From NCBI GenBank assembly GCA_036946415.1, contig JAQIJD010000001.1:372001-436000 (forward strand): 64,000 bases of DNA, given 5' to 3'. The notes under the pieces were generated by a model, which worked only from the letters and a program-made list of their open reading frames with translations, was not told where the DNA came from and did not search any database. This document shows positions 17,372 to 26,212 of this stretch, in pieces (the first letter of the stretch is position 1; every line of letters starts with the position of its first letter). The stretch comes from Sphingomonas_Q fennica_A. GTDB lineage: Bacteria > Pseudomonadota > Alphaproteobacteria > Sphingomonadales > Sphingomonadaceae. Both the position numbers and the translations under genes were made by a program.

Positions 17372-19843
17372 GTGGCATCGACGGGGCGGCAGGCGATTTT
17401 GGCGGTGCTGGCAGCGGGGACGGCATTGACGGTGCCGGCACAGGCCCGCGCGGCCGCGCCCGACGCGGCGGCAGCGGAGTCCCCCGTGGCGGCGGACGAG
17501 GCGCAATCGGGCGGCGAAATCCTCGTCACCGCCCGCCGCCGGTCCGAGAATGTGCAGGACGTGCCGATCGCCGTCGCGGTAGTCGGCGGGGCCACGCTGG
17601 AGGCGCAGGGCACCTACAACATCAACCGGCTGACGCAATTGCAGCCGACGCTGCAATTCTATTCGACCAACCCACGCAACACCTTCATCAACATCCGCGG
17701 CATCGGCGCGCCGTTCGGCCTGACCAACGACGGATTCGAGCAGGGCGTCGGCATCTATATCGATCAGGTCTATTACAACCGCATCGCCTCGGCGACGCTC
17801 GATTTCGTCGATGTCGAGCAGATCGAGGTGCTGCGCGGGCCGCAGGGCACGCTCTACGGCAAGAACACCACCGCCGGCGCGATCAACATCACCACCCGCG
17901 CGCCCAGCTTCGATTTCGAGGGGCGGGGCGAGGTGTCGCTGGGCGATTACGGGTTCAAGCAGGGCAAGGCCTCCGTCTCCGGCCCGATCACCGATCAGCT
18001 CGCCGCGCGGCTCAGCGTCTCGACCACCGACCGGCGCGGCACGATCCGCAACGTCGCGACCGGCCAGAGCGTCAACTCGCTCGACAATCTCGGGGTGCGC
18101 GGCACTGTGCTGTGGAAGCCCACGTCGAACCTCAACGTCACGCTGGCGGGCGACTACAACCTTCAGGATCCCACCTGCTGCGTCCAGATCTATGCGCGCG
18201 TCGGCACCACCCAGCGCGCGCTCAACCGCCAATATGCGGCGCTGACGGCGCGCTTCCCCGGCTACCGCGTGCCCAGCACCGATCCGTTCGACCGCGTGAC
18301 CGATCTCGACGCGCAGATCCGCGCCCGCAACGAACATGGCGGCGCGTCGGCGCGGCTGGAGTGGGATCTGGGGCCGGGCACGCTCACCTCCATCACCGCC
18401 TGGCGCTATTGGGACTGGCAGCCCGCCAACGATCGCGACTTCACCGGCCTGCCGATCTATACCAAGGTCAACAACCCGACCAAGCAGGACCAGTATACGC
18501 AGGAATTCCGCTACAATTACGAAGGCGAGCGGCTCAACTTCGTCGTCGGCGCCTTCGCCTTCCACCAGAAGATCCGGACCAGCGGCATCCAGGAGACGGG
18601 CACGGCGGCGAGCGCGTGGCTGCTGGCGCCGTCCTCCGCCCTTTCCAACAATCCGGCGGTGCTGAACGGCATCGTCGCCACCAACGACATCCGGCTCGAC
18701 AACACCAGCCTCGCCGCCTTCGGCAAGCTGAACCTGAAGCTCACCGACCGCTTCACCGTCTCGCCGGGCGTGCGCGTCAATTACGACAAGAAAAGCGGCT
18801 ATTACGATTCGGTGGTGGTCGGCACCGCTTCCAACGGTACGCGGCAGATCATCAGCAACGATCCCGCCAGCCCCTCCTACAACGATCCGTGGACGACGGC
18901 GCAGCGCGGCGTGCAGGCGTCGCAATTCTTCGAGGTGCCGTATAGCGACTGGAACCTCAGCTACGACCTCAACCTCGCCTACGAGATCACGCCCGACGTC
19001 AACGCCTATGCGACCTATGCGCGATCGTTCAAGACAGGCGGCGTCAACTTGAACGGCGTGCCGAGCCTCGCCAACGGCCTGCCCGCGCTGGACGTGGCGG
19101 TGATCGATCCGGAGAAGGTCAATCATTTCGAGCTGGGGCTGAAGACCCAGTTCTGGAACCGGCGGGCGACGCTGAACGTGGCCGGCTTCTGGACGATCAT
19201 CGACGATTTCCAGGCGAGCGTCATCAGCAACATCAGCGGATCGAACGTGCTGCGCGGCTATCTCGCCAATGCCGATCGGGTGCGGTCGCGCGGCGTGGAG
19301 GCGGATTTCTCGGTCCGCCCGTCGGATCGCCTCAGCGCCTATATCAGCGGCGCCTTCACCGATGCCACTTTCCGCAAGTTCGTCGACGCGCCATGCCCGC
19401 CCGAGCTGGCGGGCGGCGGCACCGGCACACCGGCGGGGCCGGCGGCGACGCCCGGCGCCAACAGCCCAGCCAATTGCAACGTCTCCGGCCAGTGGCTGCC
19501 GGGCGTCTCGAAATGGGCCTTCTCGTGGGGGACGGAATATAATTTGCCCGCGACGCTGCTGGGGCGCGACGGGCAGGTCTATGCCGGCTACGACGCCAAT
19601 TTCCGATCGAAATTCTCGTCCAACGCCTCGCGCTCGATCTATACCGACATCGCGGCTTACTCGATCCACAATTTCCGGCTGGGCTTCCGCACCGACAATT
19701 TCGATATCTTCGGCTGGGTGCGCAACGCCTTCGACGAGGAATATTTCGAATCTCTGGCGGTAACGCCGGGCAACACCGGGCTGATCTCCGCCCAGATGCC
19801 CGACCCGCGCACCTTCGGCGGCACGATCAAGTTCAGCTTCTGA
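17372..19843 (+). CDS. TonB-dependent outer-membrane receptor
   Basis: The 823-residue protein starts at GTG 17372 behind AAGGGGGAC. Signal peptide is at 1-29. The TonB box region ILVTARRRSENVQDVPIA is near 50, the plug at about 55-165 (INIRGIG, VEVLRGPQGTLYGKNTTAGAIN) and a 22-strand barrel follows, ending in KFSF with terminal Phe. The plug loop has a Cys pair (DPTCCVQIY) that is not general. This group takes up siderophores, vitamins or glycans; no adjacent transporter reveals the ligand. Confidence 0.92.
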   Translation: MASTGRQAILAVLAAGTALTVPAQARAAAPDAAAAESPVAADEAQSGGEILVTARRRSENVQDVPIAVAVVGGATLEAQGTYNINRLTQLQPTLQFYSTNPRNTFINIRGIGAPFGLTNDGFEQGVGIYIDQVYYNRIASATLDFVDVEQIEVLRGPQGTLYGKNTTAGAINITTRAPSFDFEGRGEVSLGDYGFKQGKASVSGPITDQLAARLSVSTTDRRGTIRNVATGQSVNSLDNLGVRGTVLWKPTSNLNVTLAGDYNLQDPTCCVQIYARVGTTQRALNRQYAALTARFPGYRVPSTDPFDRVTDLDAQIRARNEHGGASARLEWDLGPGTLTSITAWRYWDWQPANDRDFTGLPIYTKVNNPTKQDQYTQEFRYNYEGERLNFVVGAFAFHQKIRTSGIQETGTAASAWLLAPSSALSNNPAVLNGIVATNDIRLDNTSLAAFGKLNLKLTDRFTVSPGVRVNYDKKSGYYDSVVVGTASNGTRQIISNDPASPSYNDPWTTAQRGVQASQFFEVPYSDWNLSYDLNLAYEITPDVNAYATYARSFKTGGVNLNGVPSLANGLPALDVAVIDPEKVNHFELGLKTQFWNRRATLNVAGFWTIIDDFQASVISNISGSNVLRGYLANADRVRSRGVEADFSVRPSDRLSAYISGAFTDATFRKFVDAPCPPELAGGGTGTPAGPAATPGANSPANCNVSGQWLPGVSKWAFSWGTEYNLPATLLGRDGQVYAGYDANFRSKFSSNASRSIYTDIAAYSIHNFRLGFRTDNFDIFGWVRNAFDEEYFESLAVTPGNTGLISAQMPDPRTFGGTIKFSF

Positions 19844-19881
19844 TCCTTCCCCGCGTGGTCGGGCGGAGCTAGCATCACCGG

Positions 19882-21813
19882 ATGACCGATCTCGCCCGCC
19901 GCCCCGAACCCGAACTGACGATCCGCGGCCTCCTGCTGGGGGCCGCGATCACATTGCTGTTCACCGCGGCCAACGTCTATCTCGGGCTGCGCGTCGGCCT
20001 CACCTTCGCGACGTCGATCCCCGCGGCGGTGATCTCGATGGCGATCCTCAGGCTGACCCGCGATGCCGGCATCCTCGAGAACAATATCGTCCAGACGGTC
20101 GCCTCCGCCGCCGGATGCCTGGCGGCGGTGATCTTCGTCGTGCCCGGCCTCGTGATGGTCGGCTGGTGGGTGGAGATACCCTTCTGGCAGACCTTCCTGC
20201 TGTGCGCGGCGGGCGGCATCCTCGGCGTGCTGTTCTCGGTGCCGCTCAGGCGCGCGCTCGTGACGGGATCGGACCTGCCCTTCCCCGAAGGCGTGGCGGC
20301 GGCGGAGGTGCTGCGCGTCGGCGTCCGCTCGCGCGACGGCGGGGCGGAGGCCAAGGGCGGCCTGAAGATGATCGGCCTCGGCACCGCCGCTGCCGCGACC
20401 TATGCGGTGCTGGGGGCGATGCGGCTGGTGGCGCTGGAGACGGCGGCGTGGTGGCGCGTCGGCCCGGCGGCGATGGGGACGAGCGTCGGTTTCTCGATGG
20501 CGCTGGTGGGGGCGGGGCATCTGGTCGGCCTGTCGGTGGGCCTCGCGATGTTCGTCGGGCTGGTGCTGGCCTTCTTCGTCGCCACCCCGCTGCTGACCGC
20601 GATCAACGGCGTCGCCGGCCCGGCGGCGGAGGTGGCGCCCGCCGTCTGGGCGCAGGAGGTGCGGTTCATCGGCGCGGGCGTCATCGGGGCGACGGCGCTG
20701 TGGGCGCTCGCCCGCCTCGTCCGCCCGATCGCCGCGGGCTTGCGCGATGCCGCCGCCGCCTCGGCCGCGCGGCGGACGGGCGGCACGTCGCTGCCGGTCG
20801 AGGAGCGCGACCTGCCGGTGGCGGTGGTCGTCGGCGGCGCGCTCCTGCTGCTGCTGCCGATCGGCTGGCTGCTGCACGACTTTCTGGCGGGCGGCGCGCT
20901 GGCGGGATCGCAGGGGATGCTGATCGCGGGCGGGCTGCTGTTCGTGGCGGTGATCGCGGCGGTGGTGGCGGCGGTATGCGGCTATATGGCGGGGCTGATC
21001 GGCGCGTCGAACAGCCCGCTGTCGGGGGTCGGCATCCTCGCGATCATCGCCGCGGCGCTGCTGCTGGCGCCCTTCGCCACCGCCGCCACCGCGGCGCCGC
21101 TGGTCGCCTATGCGCTGTTCGTCACCTCGATCGTGTTCGCGGCGGCGACGATCGCCAATGACAATCTGCAGGATCTGAAGACCGGGCAATTGGTGGGCGC
21201 CACGCCGTGGAAGCAGCAGGCGGCGCTGATGATCGGCGTGCTGGCGGGGGCGGCGGTGATCCCGCCGATCCTCAACCTCCTCAACCACGCCTACGGTTTC
21301 GCCGGCGCGCCCGGTGCCGATCCGGCCCGCGCGCTGGGCGCGCCGCAGGCGACCCTGATCTCGGCACTGGCCAAGGGCGTGCTGGGCGGCGGGCTGGACT
21401 GGAGCCTGATCGGCATCGGCGCCGGCCTCGGCGTGGTGCTGATCGCGATCGACGGGGCGCTCGGGCGGGCGGGGCGGCTGCGCCTGCCGCCGCTGGCGGT
21501 GGGGATCGGCATCTACCTGCCCGGATCGGCGACGCTGGCGGTGACGGCGGGCGCGATCCTCGGCCATCTGTTCGAGCGGCGGCACCGCGATCCGGCGGTG
21601 CAGCGCGCCGGCGTGCTGCTGGCGGCGGGCTTCATCGTCGGCGAGAGCCTGTTCGGCGTGGCGCTGGCCGGGCTGATCGTGGCGACGGGCAGCGGATCGC
21701 CGCTGGCGATCGTAGGCGAGGGGTTCGAGGGCGTCGCGGTGGGCATCGGCGCGCTGCTGTTCGCGGGCACGATCGCCGCCTGCTACGCCCGCGCGCCGCG
21801 TGCGCTTTCCTGA
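19882..21813 (+). CDS. OPT-family oligopeptide/metal-chelate transporter
   Basis: The 643-residue inner-membrane protein has about 14-16 hydrophobic segments. The start ELTIRGLLLGAAITLLFTAANVYLGLRVGLTF is the OPT signature at residues 10-40. NSPLSGVGI near 380 and DLKTGQLVGATPWKQQ near 435 are also conserved. OPT proteins import oligopeptides or metal complexes by proton symport. It begins 38 bases after the TonB-dependent receptor on the same strand, so outer- and inner-membrane uptake steps could be co-expressed; this is inference. Confidence 0.9.
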   Translation: MTDLARRPEPELTIRGLLLGAAITLLFTAANVYLGLRVGLTFATSIPAAVISMAILRLTRDAGILENNIVQTVASAAGCLAAVIFVVPGLVMVGWWVEIPFWQTFLLCAAGGILGVLFSVPLRRALVTGSDLPFPEGVAAAEVLRVGVRSRDGGAEAKGGLKMIGLGTAAAATYAVLGAMRLVALETAAWWRVGPAAMGTSVGFSMALVGAGHLVGLSVGLAMFVGLVLAFFVATPLLTAINGVAGPAAEVAPAVWAQEVRFIGAGVIGATALWALARLVRPIAAGLRDAAAASAARRTGGTSLPVEERDLPVAVVVGGALLLLLPIGWLLHDFLAGGALAGSQGMLIAGGLLFVAVIAAVVAAVCGYMAGLIGASNSPLSGVGILAIIAAALLLAPFATAATAAPLVAYALFVTSIVFAAATIANDNLQDLKTGQLVGATPWKQQAALMIGVLAGAAVIPPILNLLNHAYGFAGAPGADPARALGAPQATLISALAKGVLGGGLDWSLIGIGAGLGVVLIAIDGALGRAGRLRLPPLAVGIGIYLPGSATLAVTAGAILGHLFERRHRDPAVQRAGVLLAAGFIVGESLFGVALAGLIVATGSGSPLAIVGEGFEGVAVGIGALLFAGTIAACYARAPRALS

Positions 21814-21889
21814 ACGGCATGTTCGGCGAACGTTAACGGGGTCGGGTGCAGAGGGCGGCGCTGTCGTCCACCGTCACAAGGCCCCTTCG

Positions 21890-22087
21890 ATGCAGCCACG
21901 CGCCCGTCACAAGCAGCCCTGGACCGAGGAAGCCGATGCCGAGCTGCACCGCCGCATCGCCGCCGGCGAACTGCTGCCCGAGATCGCCCGCCACATGGAA
22001 CGCAGCCAGGAAGCGGTGCGCAGCCGCGCCAATGTGTTGAAGCTGCCGGTGCGATCGACGACGCGGGGGCTGCACGCGGCGCGGTGA
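21890..22087 (+). CDS. Small SANT/Myb-like DNA-binding protein
   Basis: The product has 65 residues. KQPWTEEADAELHRRIAAGELLPEIARHMERSQEAV... reads as a single Myb/SANT-like three-helix unit: a Trp in helix 1, acidic helix, then a turn and a recognition helix RSQEAVRSRANVLKL. Such mini-proteins are frequent in sphingomonads and are presumed nucleic-acid binders. The ATG at 21890 starts the conserved part. It stands between the OPT gene and a REP element. Confidence 0.6.
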   Translation: MQPRARHKQPWTEEADAELHRRIAAGELLPEIARHMERSQEAVRSRANVLKLPVRSTTRGLHAAR

Positions 22088-22105
22088 GGGGGCCTGTGCC
22101 ACCGT

Positions 22106-22218
22106 CCGTTCGTGCTGAGTAGCGACTGAGCCTGCCGAAGGCGCGTATCGAAGCATCGTGAGGAGCCGCCCTTCGATACGCTGTTTCGGCAAGCTCAACA
22201 GCTACTCAGGGCGAACGG
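22106..22218. repeat. REP-like inverted pair
   Basis: The left half contains CGTTCGTGCTGAGTAGCGAC and CGTATCGAAGCA; the right half contains CCTTCGATACGC and AGCTACTCAGGGCGAACGG in inverse order. The two halves form a long imperfect palindrome of about 113 bases, the same family as the copies at 34009 and 44373. Confidence 0.75.
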
Positions 22219-22239
22219 ATCATACCTGCGGCCTGGGCA

Positions 22240-22716
22240 TCACAAACCCAGTTCGCTCAGCCCCGGATGATCCGCCGGGCGCACCCCCGCCCGGTCCCAT
22301 CGAAACAGCCGGTCCGCCTCGGCGATGCGTATGTCGTTGATGCTGGCGTGGCGTTCGCGCATCAGGCCGGCGGGGTCGAACGCCCAATTCTCGTTGCCGT
22401 GCGCGCGGAACCAGCGGCCGTCCGCATCGTGCCATTCGTAGACGAAGCGCACCGCGATGCGATCGTCGGTGAAGGCCCACAATTCCTTGATGAGGCGATA
22501 TTCGCGCTCCGCCTGCCATTTGGCGGTTAGGAAGGCGGCGATCTCGGCGCGGCCGGTGAGGAACAGGTCGCGGTTCCGCCAGCGGCTGTCGGGCGTGTAG
22601 GCGAGCGCGACGCGGGCGGGATCGCGCCCGTTCCACGCATCCTCGGCGGCGCGGACCTTCGCGATCGCGGTCTCGCGCGTGAAGGGCGGCAGCGGCGGGC
22701 GGGGGGCGTCGGTCAT
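22240..22716 (-). CDS. DUF1348 / NTF2-like protein
   Basis: The 158-residue cytoplasmic protein of the DUF1348 family has a cystatin-like alpha+beta (NTF2) fold. Conserved features are AEDAWNGRDPARVALAYTPDS, WRNR, the EIAAFLTAKWQ helix and VRFVYEWHD. The family has no assigned reaction. It ends a two-gene unit: its ATG at 22716 overlaps the stop codon of the CAP-domain gene by four bases. Confidence 0.85.
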   Translation of the reverse strand: MTDAPRPPLPPFTRETAIAKVRAAEDAWNGRDPARVALAYTPDSRWRNRDLFLTGRAEIAAFLTAKWQAEREYRLIKELWAFTDDRIAVRFVYEWHDADGRWFRAHGNENWAFDPAGLMRERHASINDIRIAEADRLFRWDRAGVRPADHPGLSELGL

Positions 22717-23207
22717 CGGTCGAGCGGGTGGCGGCCGACGGTGTTGCCGGGCGGGCCGTAGCGGCAGACGAGGAACTCACTGGCCCGGTCCGCCGCCAGC
22801 GCGCAGCCGACGCGCGTCGTCTTCGCCCAGATCATCTGCGTATAATGGCTGGCGGCGGGGTGCACCTCCAGCCAGCGGTCCATCGACGGGAGGGCGGCCT
22901 TCTCCTCGCTCCACCCGCCGATCATCTCGGTCAGCGTATAGGCGCCGCGCGTGCCCATCCAGATATTCTCGCCCGACGTGCGATTGTCGGGATCGTGCCA
23001 GATGCGGCCGGCCCTGGCCTGCACGCGTGCCCAGCCGGCGGCGGAGGCGGCAAGCGCCGGATCCCAGGCGATCGGCGGCGCACCGACTGCCGCCCGCTCG
23101 ACATTGTGGAGGCCGACGATCGTGGCGGGATCGATCCGCGCCGCCGGCGCGGCCGCCGCCGCACCCGCCATCAGCGCCGCAAATGCCAGCCGCTTACCCG
23201 TCCGCAT
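22713..23207 (-). CDS. CAP-domain (SCP/PR1-like) exported protein
   Basis: The 164-residue product has a short signal peptide (1-22) followed by a single CAP domain. Signature elements are LHNVERAAVGAPPIAWDPALAA, SGENIWMGTRG, HYTQMIWAKTTRVGCA and VCRYGPPGN. The conserved His/Glu cavity residues are present. Bacterial CAP proteins are extracellular or periplasmic with poorly known roles. It overlaps the end of the upstream membrane-protein gene (14 bases) and the start of the DUF1348 gene, so the four genes 25127-22240 may be one transcript. Confidence 0.87.
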   Translation of the reverse strand: MRTGKRLAFAALMAGAAAAAPAARIDPATIVGLHNVERAAVGAPPIAWDPALAASAAGWARVQARAGRIWHDPDNRTSGENIWMGTRGAYTLTEMIGGWSEEKAALPSMDRWLEVHPAASHYTQMIWAKTTRVGCALAADRASEFLVCRYGPPGNTVGRHPLDR

Positions 23208-23922
23208 CCGCGGCGCCCTTATATTTCAGTTCGAGATAGCGGTTCTGCGTCGCCAGCCGGTCGAGATCGCCGCGCGCGATCTCGCCGCCCAGCCGGCCGA
23301 GTTCGTCGCGGACGATGCCGAGGCCGTCCAGCAACTGCTTGTCGGGCGCGGCCATGCCGTCGCGCGGGGAGCGGCGCAGCGGCTCGGGCACGCGCCGCCA
23401 GCCGTCGATCAGCTCGGGCAGGTCTTCGGCCACCAGCTTGCGGAAGTGGAGCGCCGCCGGCGCCTGCGGATCGAGCGCTGCCAGCTGCGGCGCGATCGTT
23501 TCGAGCTGGAGGGCGATGCCGTCGGTCAGCCGCACGGCGGGGGCGGGGAGGGCCGGGCGCTGGCACGCCAGCCATTCCTCAGTGCGCTGGGGGAGGAGCG
23601 GCAGGTCGCTCGCCGCCAGCGCCTGCGGCGTCGGGGCGGGGGTGGAGGAGAGCGAGACGATCGCGACCCAGGCCAGCACCATCGCCACCACCACCACCAG
23701 CACGCCCATGATGCCGAGCGGCGCCACGAACAGGCCCCAGCCGAGACCGGCGACGAGGATCGCCACCGTCGCCAGCACCAGCCGCCGCGCGATCCGCGCC
23801 ATCGCCTGCCGCCGCCGTTCGCGCTCGCGCCGGCGTTGGCGGCGCGATTCGGGGCTGGCCGCGCCGATCAGGCCGGAGACCTGCGCCGAAATCTCGTCGA
23901 ACGTGCGTTGCAGGTCGCTCAT
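23194..23922 (-). CDS. Membrane protein paired with TelA (XpaC-like by context)
   Basis: The 242-residue product has an Arg-rich cytoplasmic start (RRQRRRERERRRQ, about 27-40), two adjacent transmembrane helices (about 47-92) and a mostly helical soluble C-terminus (100-242). The ATG overlaps the telA stop (ATGA, 23919-23922). In Firmicutes, TelA homologues pair with the two-helix membrane protein XpaC; the topology and coupling here match that, but sequence identity could not be judged by eye. The function is unknown. Confidence 0.65.
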   Translation of the reverse strand: MSDLQRTFDEISAQVSGLIGAASPESRRQRRRERERRRQAMARIARRLVLATVAILVAGLGWGLFVAPLGIMGVLVVVVAMVLAWVAIVSLSSTPAPTPQALAASDLPLLPQRTEEWLACQRPALPAPAVRLTDGIALQLETIAPQLAALDPQAPAALHFRKLVAEDLPELIDGWRRVPEPLRRSPRDGMAAPDKQLLDGLGIVRDELGRLGGEIARGDLDRLATQNRYLELKYKGAADADG

Positions 23923-25127
23923 TTGGCCGGGATCGCGAAGGGATCGTCGGCCGCCGCCCCGCCGCCGCTGCCGATCCGCGCCTGCGCCGCGCCCTCGGCC
24001 CGCGCGATATAGGCGCGCGACTTCTCGACCTCGTCGGTCAGCACCGTTACCGTCTGCTTCATCGATCCCAGCGCCTCCAGCTTGAAGCGGTCGATCGAGT
24101 CCATCGTATCGTAGATGTTGCGGAAGGCGCGTTGCAGCGTCTCGAGCGGGATCGTCGAGGCGGCGGCCTGCGCGTGAATCTGGCCGGTCTGTTCCTTCAA
24201 CAGCTTGCCGGTCGATTCGATCATCGAGGCGGTGGTGGTGTTGAGCGCGGTGATCTGGTCCAGCACCAGTTTCTGGTTGGTCAGCGCCTGCGCGACGGTG
24301 ACGGCGGTGCGCAGCGCGGCGACGGTGGTGGTCGACGCGCGGTCGACGCCCTTCACCAGTTCGACATTGTTCTTCTTGACCAGATCGAGCGCCAGATAGC
24401 CCTGCACCGTCACCGCCATCTGCGTCAGCAGATCGGTGGAGCGCTGGCGGACGTAGAACAGCGCGCTTTCGCGGATCGCCTTGGATTTGGCGGGGTCGGT
24501 CGCCTCCAGATCGGCGGCGGTCTGTTCCAGCTTCGCGTCCAGCGCGCGGGAGACGTGGATCATCTGTTCCAGCCGGCCCATCGCCGCCCACATCTGCTGC
24601 CGCTCGACATCGATCGCGGCATTGTCCTTCAGCAGTTCGTCCTTGCCCGAGGCGAGGCTGGCGAGGATCGAGGAGATGTGGCTCTGCGAGGATTTGTAGC
24701 TGTCGAAATAGTCGCGCATCCGGTTGCCGAAGGGGATGAGCCCGAACAGCTTCTTCGGCGCGGTGAGATTGCCGCGTGCGCCGGGATCGAGATCCTCGAT
24801 GGTGCGGCGCAACTGGGCGAGATCGGCGCCGACGCCCGTATCCTTGTCCATCGCCCGCACCGGCCGGTCGAGGAAGCGGTTGGAGAAGCCCGCCGCCTCG
24901 GCGATCTCGCGCCGGCCCATGTTGGTGATCTGATCGACCTTCATGCCGAAGGCGGGGCTGGCGGCATCTTCCGCCACCAGTGCCGCGACGAAACCTTCGA
25001 CCTTCTTGTCGAGCTGGCTGCGCTGCTGATCGTCGATCGGTACGAGGCCGGCCGCCTTCTCGGCGGGCAGCGGCTGCACCGGCGGGGGCGGGGTGAGGGT
25101 GAGGCCGGTATCTTCGCTGGTCGCCAT
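23919..25127 (-). CDS. Toxic-anion-resistance family protein (TelA/KlaA)
   Basis: The 402-residue cytoplasmic, strongly helical protein of the TelA family was named after tellurite resistance on plasmids but is a widespread chromosomal protein of unknown mechanism. Family stretches include FSNRFLDRPVRAM, the GLIPFGNRMRDYFDSYKSSQ block, a KSKAIRESALFYVRQRSTDLL helix and TNQKLVLDQITALN. The ATG at 25127 has GGGA at good spacing; an adjacent ATG at 25130 is possible. It is the first gene of the run telA-membrane protein-CAP-DUF1348. Confidence 0.88.
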   Translation of the reverse strand: MATSEDTGLTLTPPPPVQPLPAEKAAGLVPIDDQQRSQLDKKVEGFVAALVAEDAASPAFGMKVDQITNMGRREIAEAAGFSNRFLDRPVRAMDKDTGVGADLAQLRRTIEDLDPGARGNLTAPKKLFGLIPFGNRMRDYFDSYKSSQSHISSILASLASGKDELLKDNAAIDVERQQMWAAMGRLEQMIHVSRALDAKLEQTAADLEATDPAKSKAIRESALFYVRQRSTDLLTQMAVTVQGYLALDLVKKNNVELVKGVDRASTTTVAALRTAVTVAQALTNQKLVLDQITALNTTTASMIESTGKLLKEQTGQIHAQAAASTIPLETLQRAFRNIYDTMDSIDRFKLEALGSMKQTVTVLTDEVEKSRAYIARAEGAAQARIGSGGGAAADDPFAIPAK

Positions 25128-25204
25128 CATCGTTCCCGATCGTTGCGGCCCCAAGATGGCGGGGAAGCGCGCAGGGTTCAAGTCGCAGGCGTATGAGGCC
25201 GGCA

Positions 25205-25347
25205 ATACGGTGATTGCATGATTTGCATCTCTTAACGTGATTGTTGCACTTGCGAGACTCGCTGCTGCGGCGCACAACGATCGGGCCTTTCAGGCATCCT
25301 CTCCTAAAACTTTCCGGGCCGGCCCTTCGGGAGCCGGCCCTTTTTTT
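25205..25347 (+). ncRNA. Candidate small RNA ending in an orphan terminator
   Basis: A strong intrinsic terminator (25316-25347) lies on the plus strand where no plus-strand gene precedes it: telA points left from 25127 and lysE only starts at 25386. The sequence just before the stem contains the single-stranded-looking pyrimidine run CATCCTCTCCTAAAAC, a shape seen in anti-SD sRNAs. The 5' end is not defined; a weak TTGCAT element near 25214 is the only promoter hint. It could instead be an attenuator or leader of lysE. Confidence 0.4.
25316..25347 (+). terminator. Strong rho-independent terminator
   Basis: The stem GGGCCGGC pairs with GCCGGCCC, extended by CC/GG with a bulged A around a TTCG tetraloop, and is followed by seven T (25341-25347). 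It ends whatever is transcribed rightward from the telA-lysE gap. Confidence 0.85.
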
Positions 25348-25385
25348 CTGCTATCGCGCTACGGAGCGATCGGGGAGATTCGGCG

Positions 25386-26015
25386 ATGACCTGGGCGACG
25401 TGGTGGCTGTTTACCTGCGCGACGGCGATCGTCGTCGCCAGCCCCGGCCCCAACATGCTGCACATCATGGTGCAGAGCGTGCGCTTCGGCTTCGCGCGGA
25501 GCATCGTCTCGATGGCGGGTTGCCTGACGGCGGTTCTGATCTGCGTCACCGCCTCCTCGCTCGGCCTCGGCGCGCTCCTCATGACGTCGCACACCCTGTT
25601 CGGGGTGCTGCGCTACGTCGGCGTCGCCTATCTCCTCTATCTGGCGTGGAAGAGCTGGACGGCGGGCGTGCCGGCGGCGGATGCGGGCGCGACCGTGCCG
25701 GCGGCAGGCGGCGGCTCGACGTTCGCTCTTTACCGCGCTGCGCTGCTGACCGGCCTCAGCAACCCCAAGCTGATCGTCTTCGCCGCCGCCTTCTTCCCGC
25801 AGTTCATCCGTGCCGACCGGCCGTGGGCGCCGCAGTTCGCGATCCTCGTCGGCACCTTCGCGGTGATCGAGGTCGCCTGCTACACGGCCTATGCCGCGGG
25901 CGGGCGACGGCTGGCGACGGCGCTGTCCAGCCCGGCGCGGCGGCGGCTGTTCAACCGGCTGACCGGGGCGGCGTTCGGCACCTTCGGAATCGGGTTGTTC
26001 GCCTGGCGGGCCTAG
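25386..26015 (+). CDS. LysE/RhtB-family amino-acid exporter
   Basis: The 209-residue inner-membrane protein has about six helices. The N-terminal signature SPGPNMLHIM (residues 20-29) and RVGFARS-type loop (VRFGFARSIVSMAG) define the LysE/RhtB family, and GLSNPKLIVFAAAFFPQFI near 135 is the second conserved block. Family members export Lys, Thr or homoserine lactones; specificity is unknown. GGGGAG lies upstream of the ATG. It is monocistronic. Confidence 0.9.
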   Translation: MTWATWWLFTCATAIVVASPGPNMLHIMVQSVRFGFARSIVSMAGCLTAVLICVTASSLGLGALLMTSHTLFGVLRYVGVAYLLYLAWKSWTAGVPAADAGATVPAAGGGSTFALYRAALLTGLSNPKLIVFAAAFFPQFIRADRPWAPQFAILVGTFAVIEVACYTAYAAGGRRLATALSSPARRRLFNRLTGAAFGTFGIGLFAWRA

Positions 26016-26052
26016 CGACGCCGTTCGGCCTATCCGGCCGGACAGAAGAGTT

Positions 26053-26186
26053 GTTCACGCGGAGGCGCGGAGACGCGGAGGGGAAAAGACTGCCGCGAAG
26101 CGGCCTTGTTTCATCGGGCCGTGGCGGAAGGGGTGAAGCGCTTTCGCGCGCCCGACACCTCCGCGTCTCCGCGCCTCCGCGTGAAC
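26053..26186. repeat. Perfect 29-base inverted repeat (GCGGAGACGCGGAGG family)
   Basis: The left arm 26053-26081 and right arm 26158-26186 are exact reverse complements over 29 bases around a 76-base centre with no gene. The arms are purine-rich versus pyrimidine-rich (GGAGGCGCGGAGACGCGGAGG). A related inverted pair is at 54037-54192. It may act as a bidirectional terminator between lysE and the convergent gene at 26213. Confidence 0.8.
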
Positions 26187-26212
26187 ATCATTTCCCTCGT
26201 CTGGCAGGAGCC

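Noticed and set aside
16843..18945. 700-codon frame over the DUF3089 and TonB receptor genes
   Set aside because: Out-of-frame translation of both, with Arg/Gly-rich composition and no motif.
25150..25200. tRNA T-arm-like GGTTCAAGTC
   Set aside because: No acceptor, D or anticodon arms around it.
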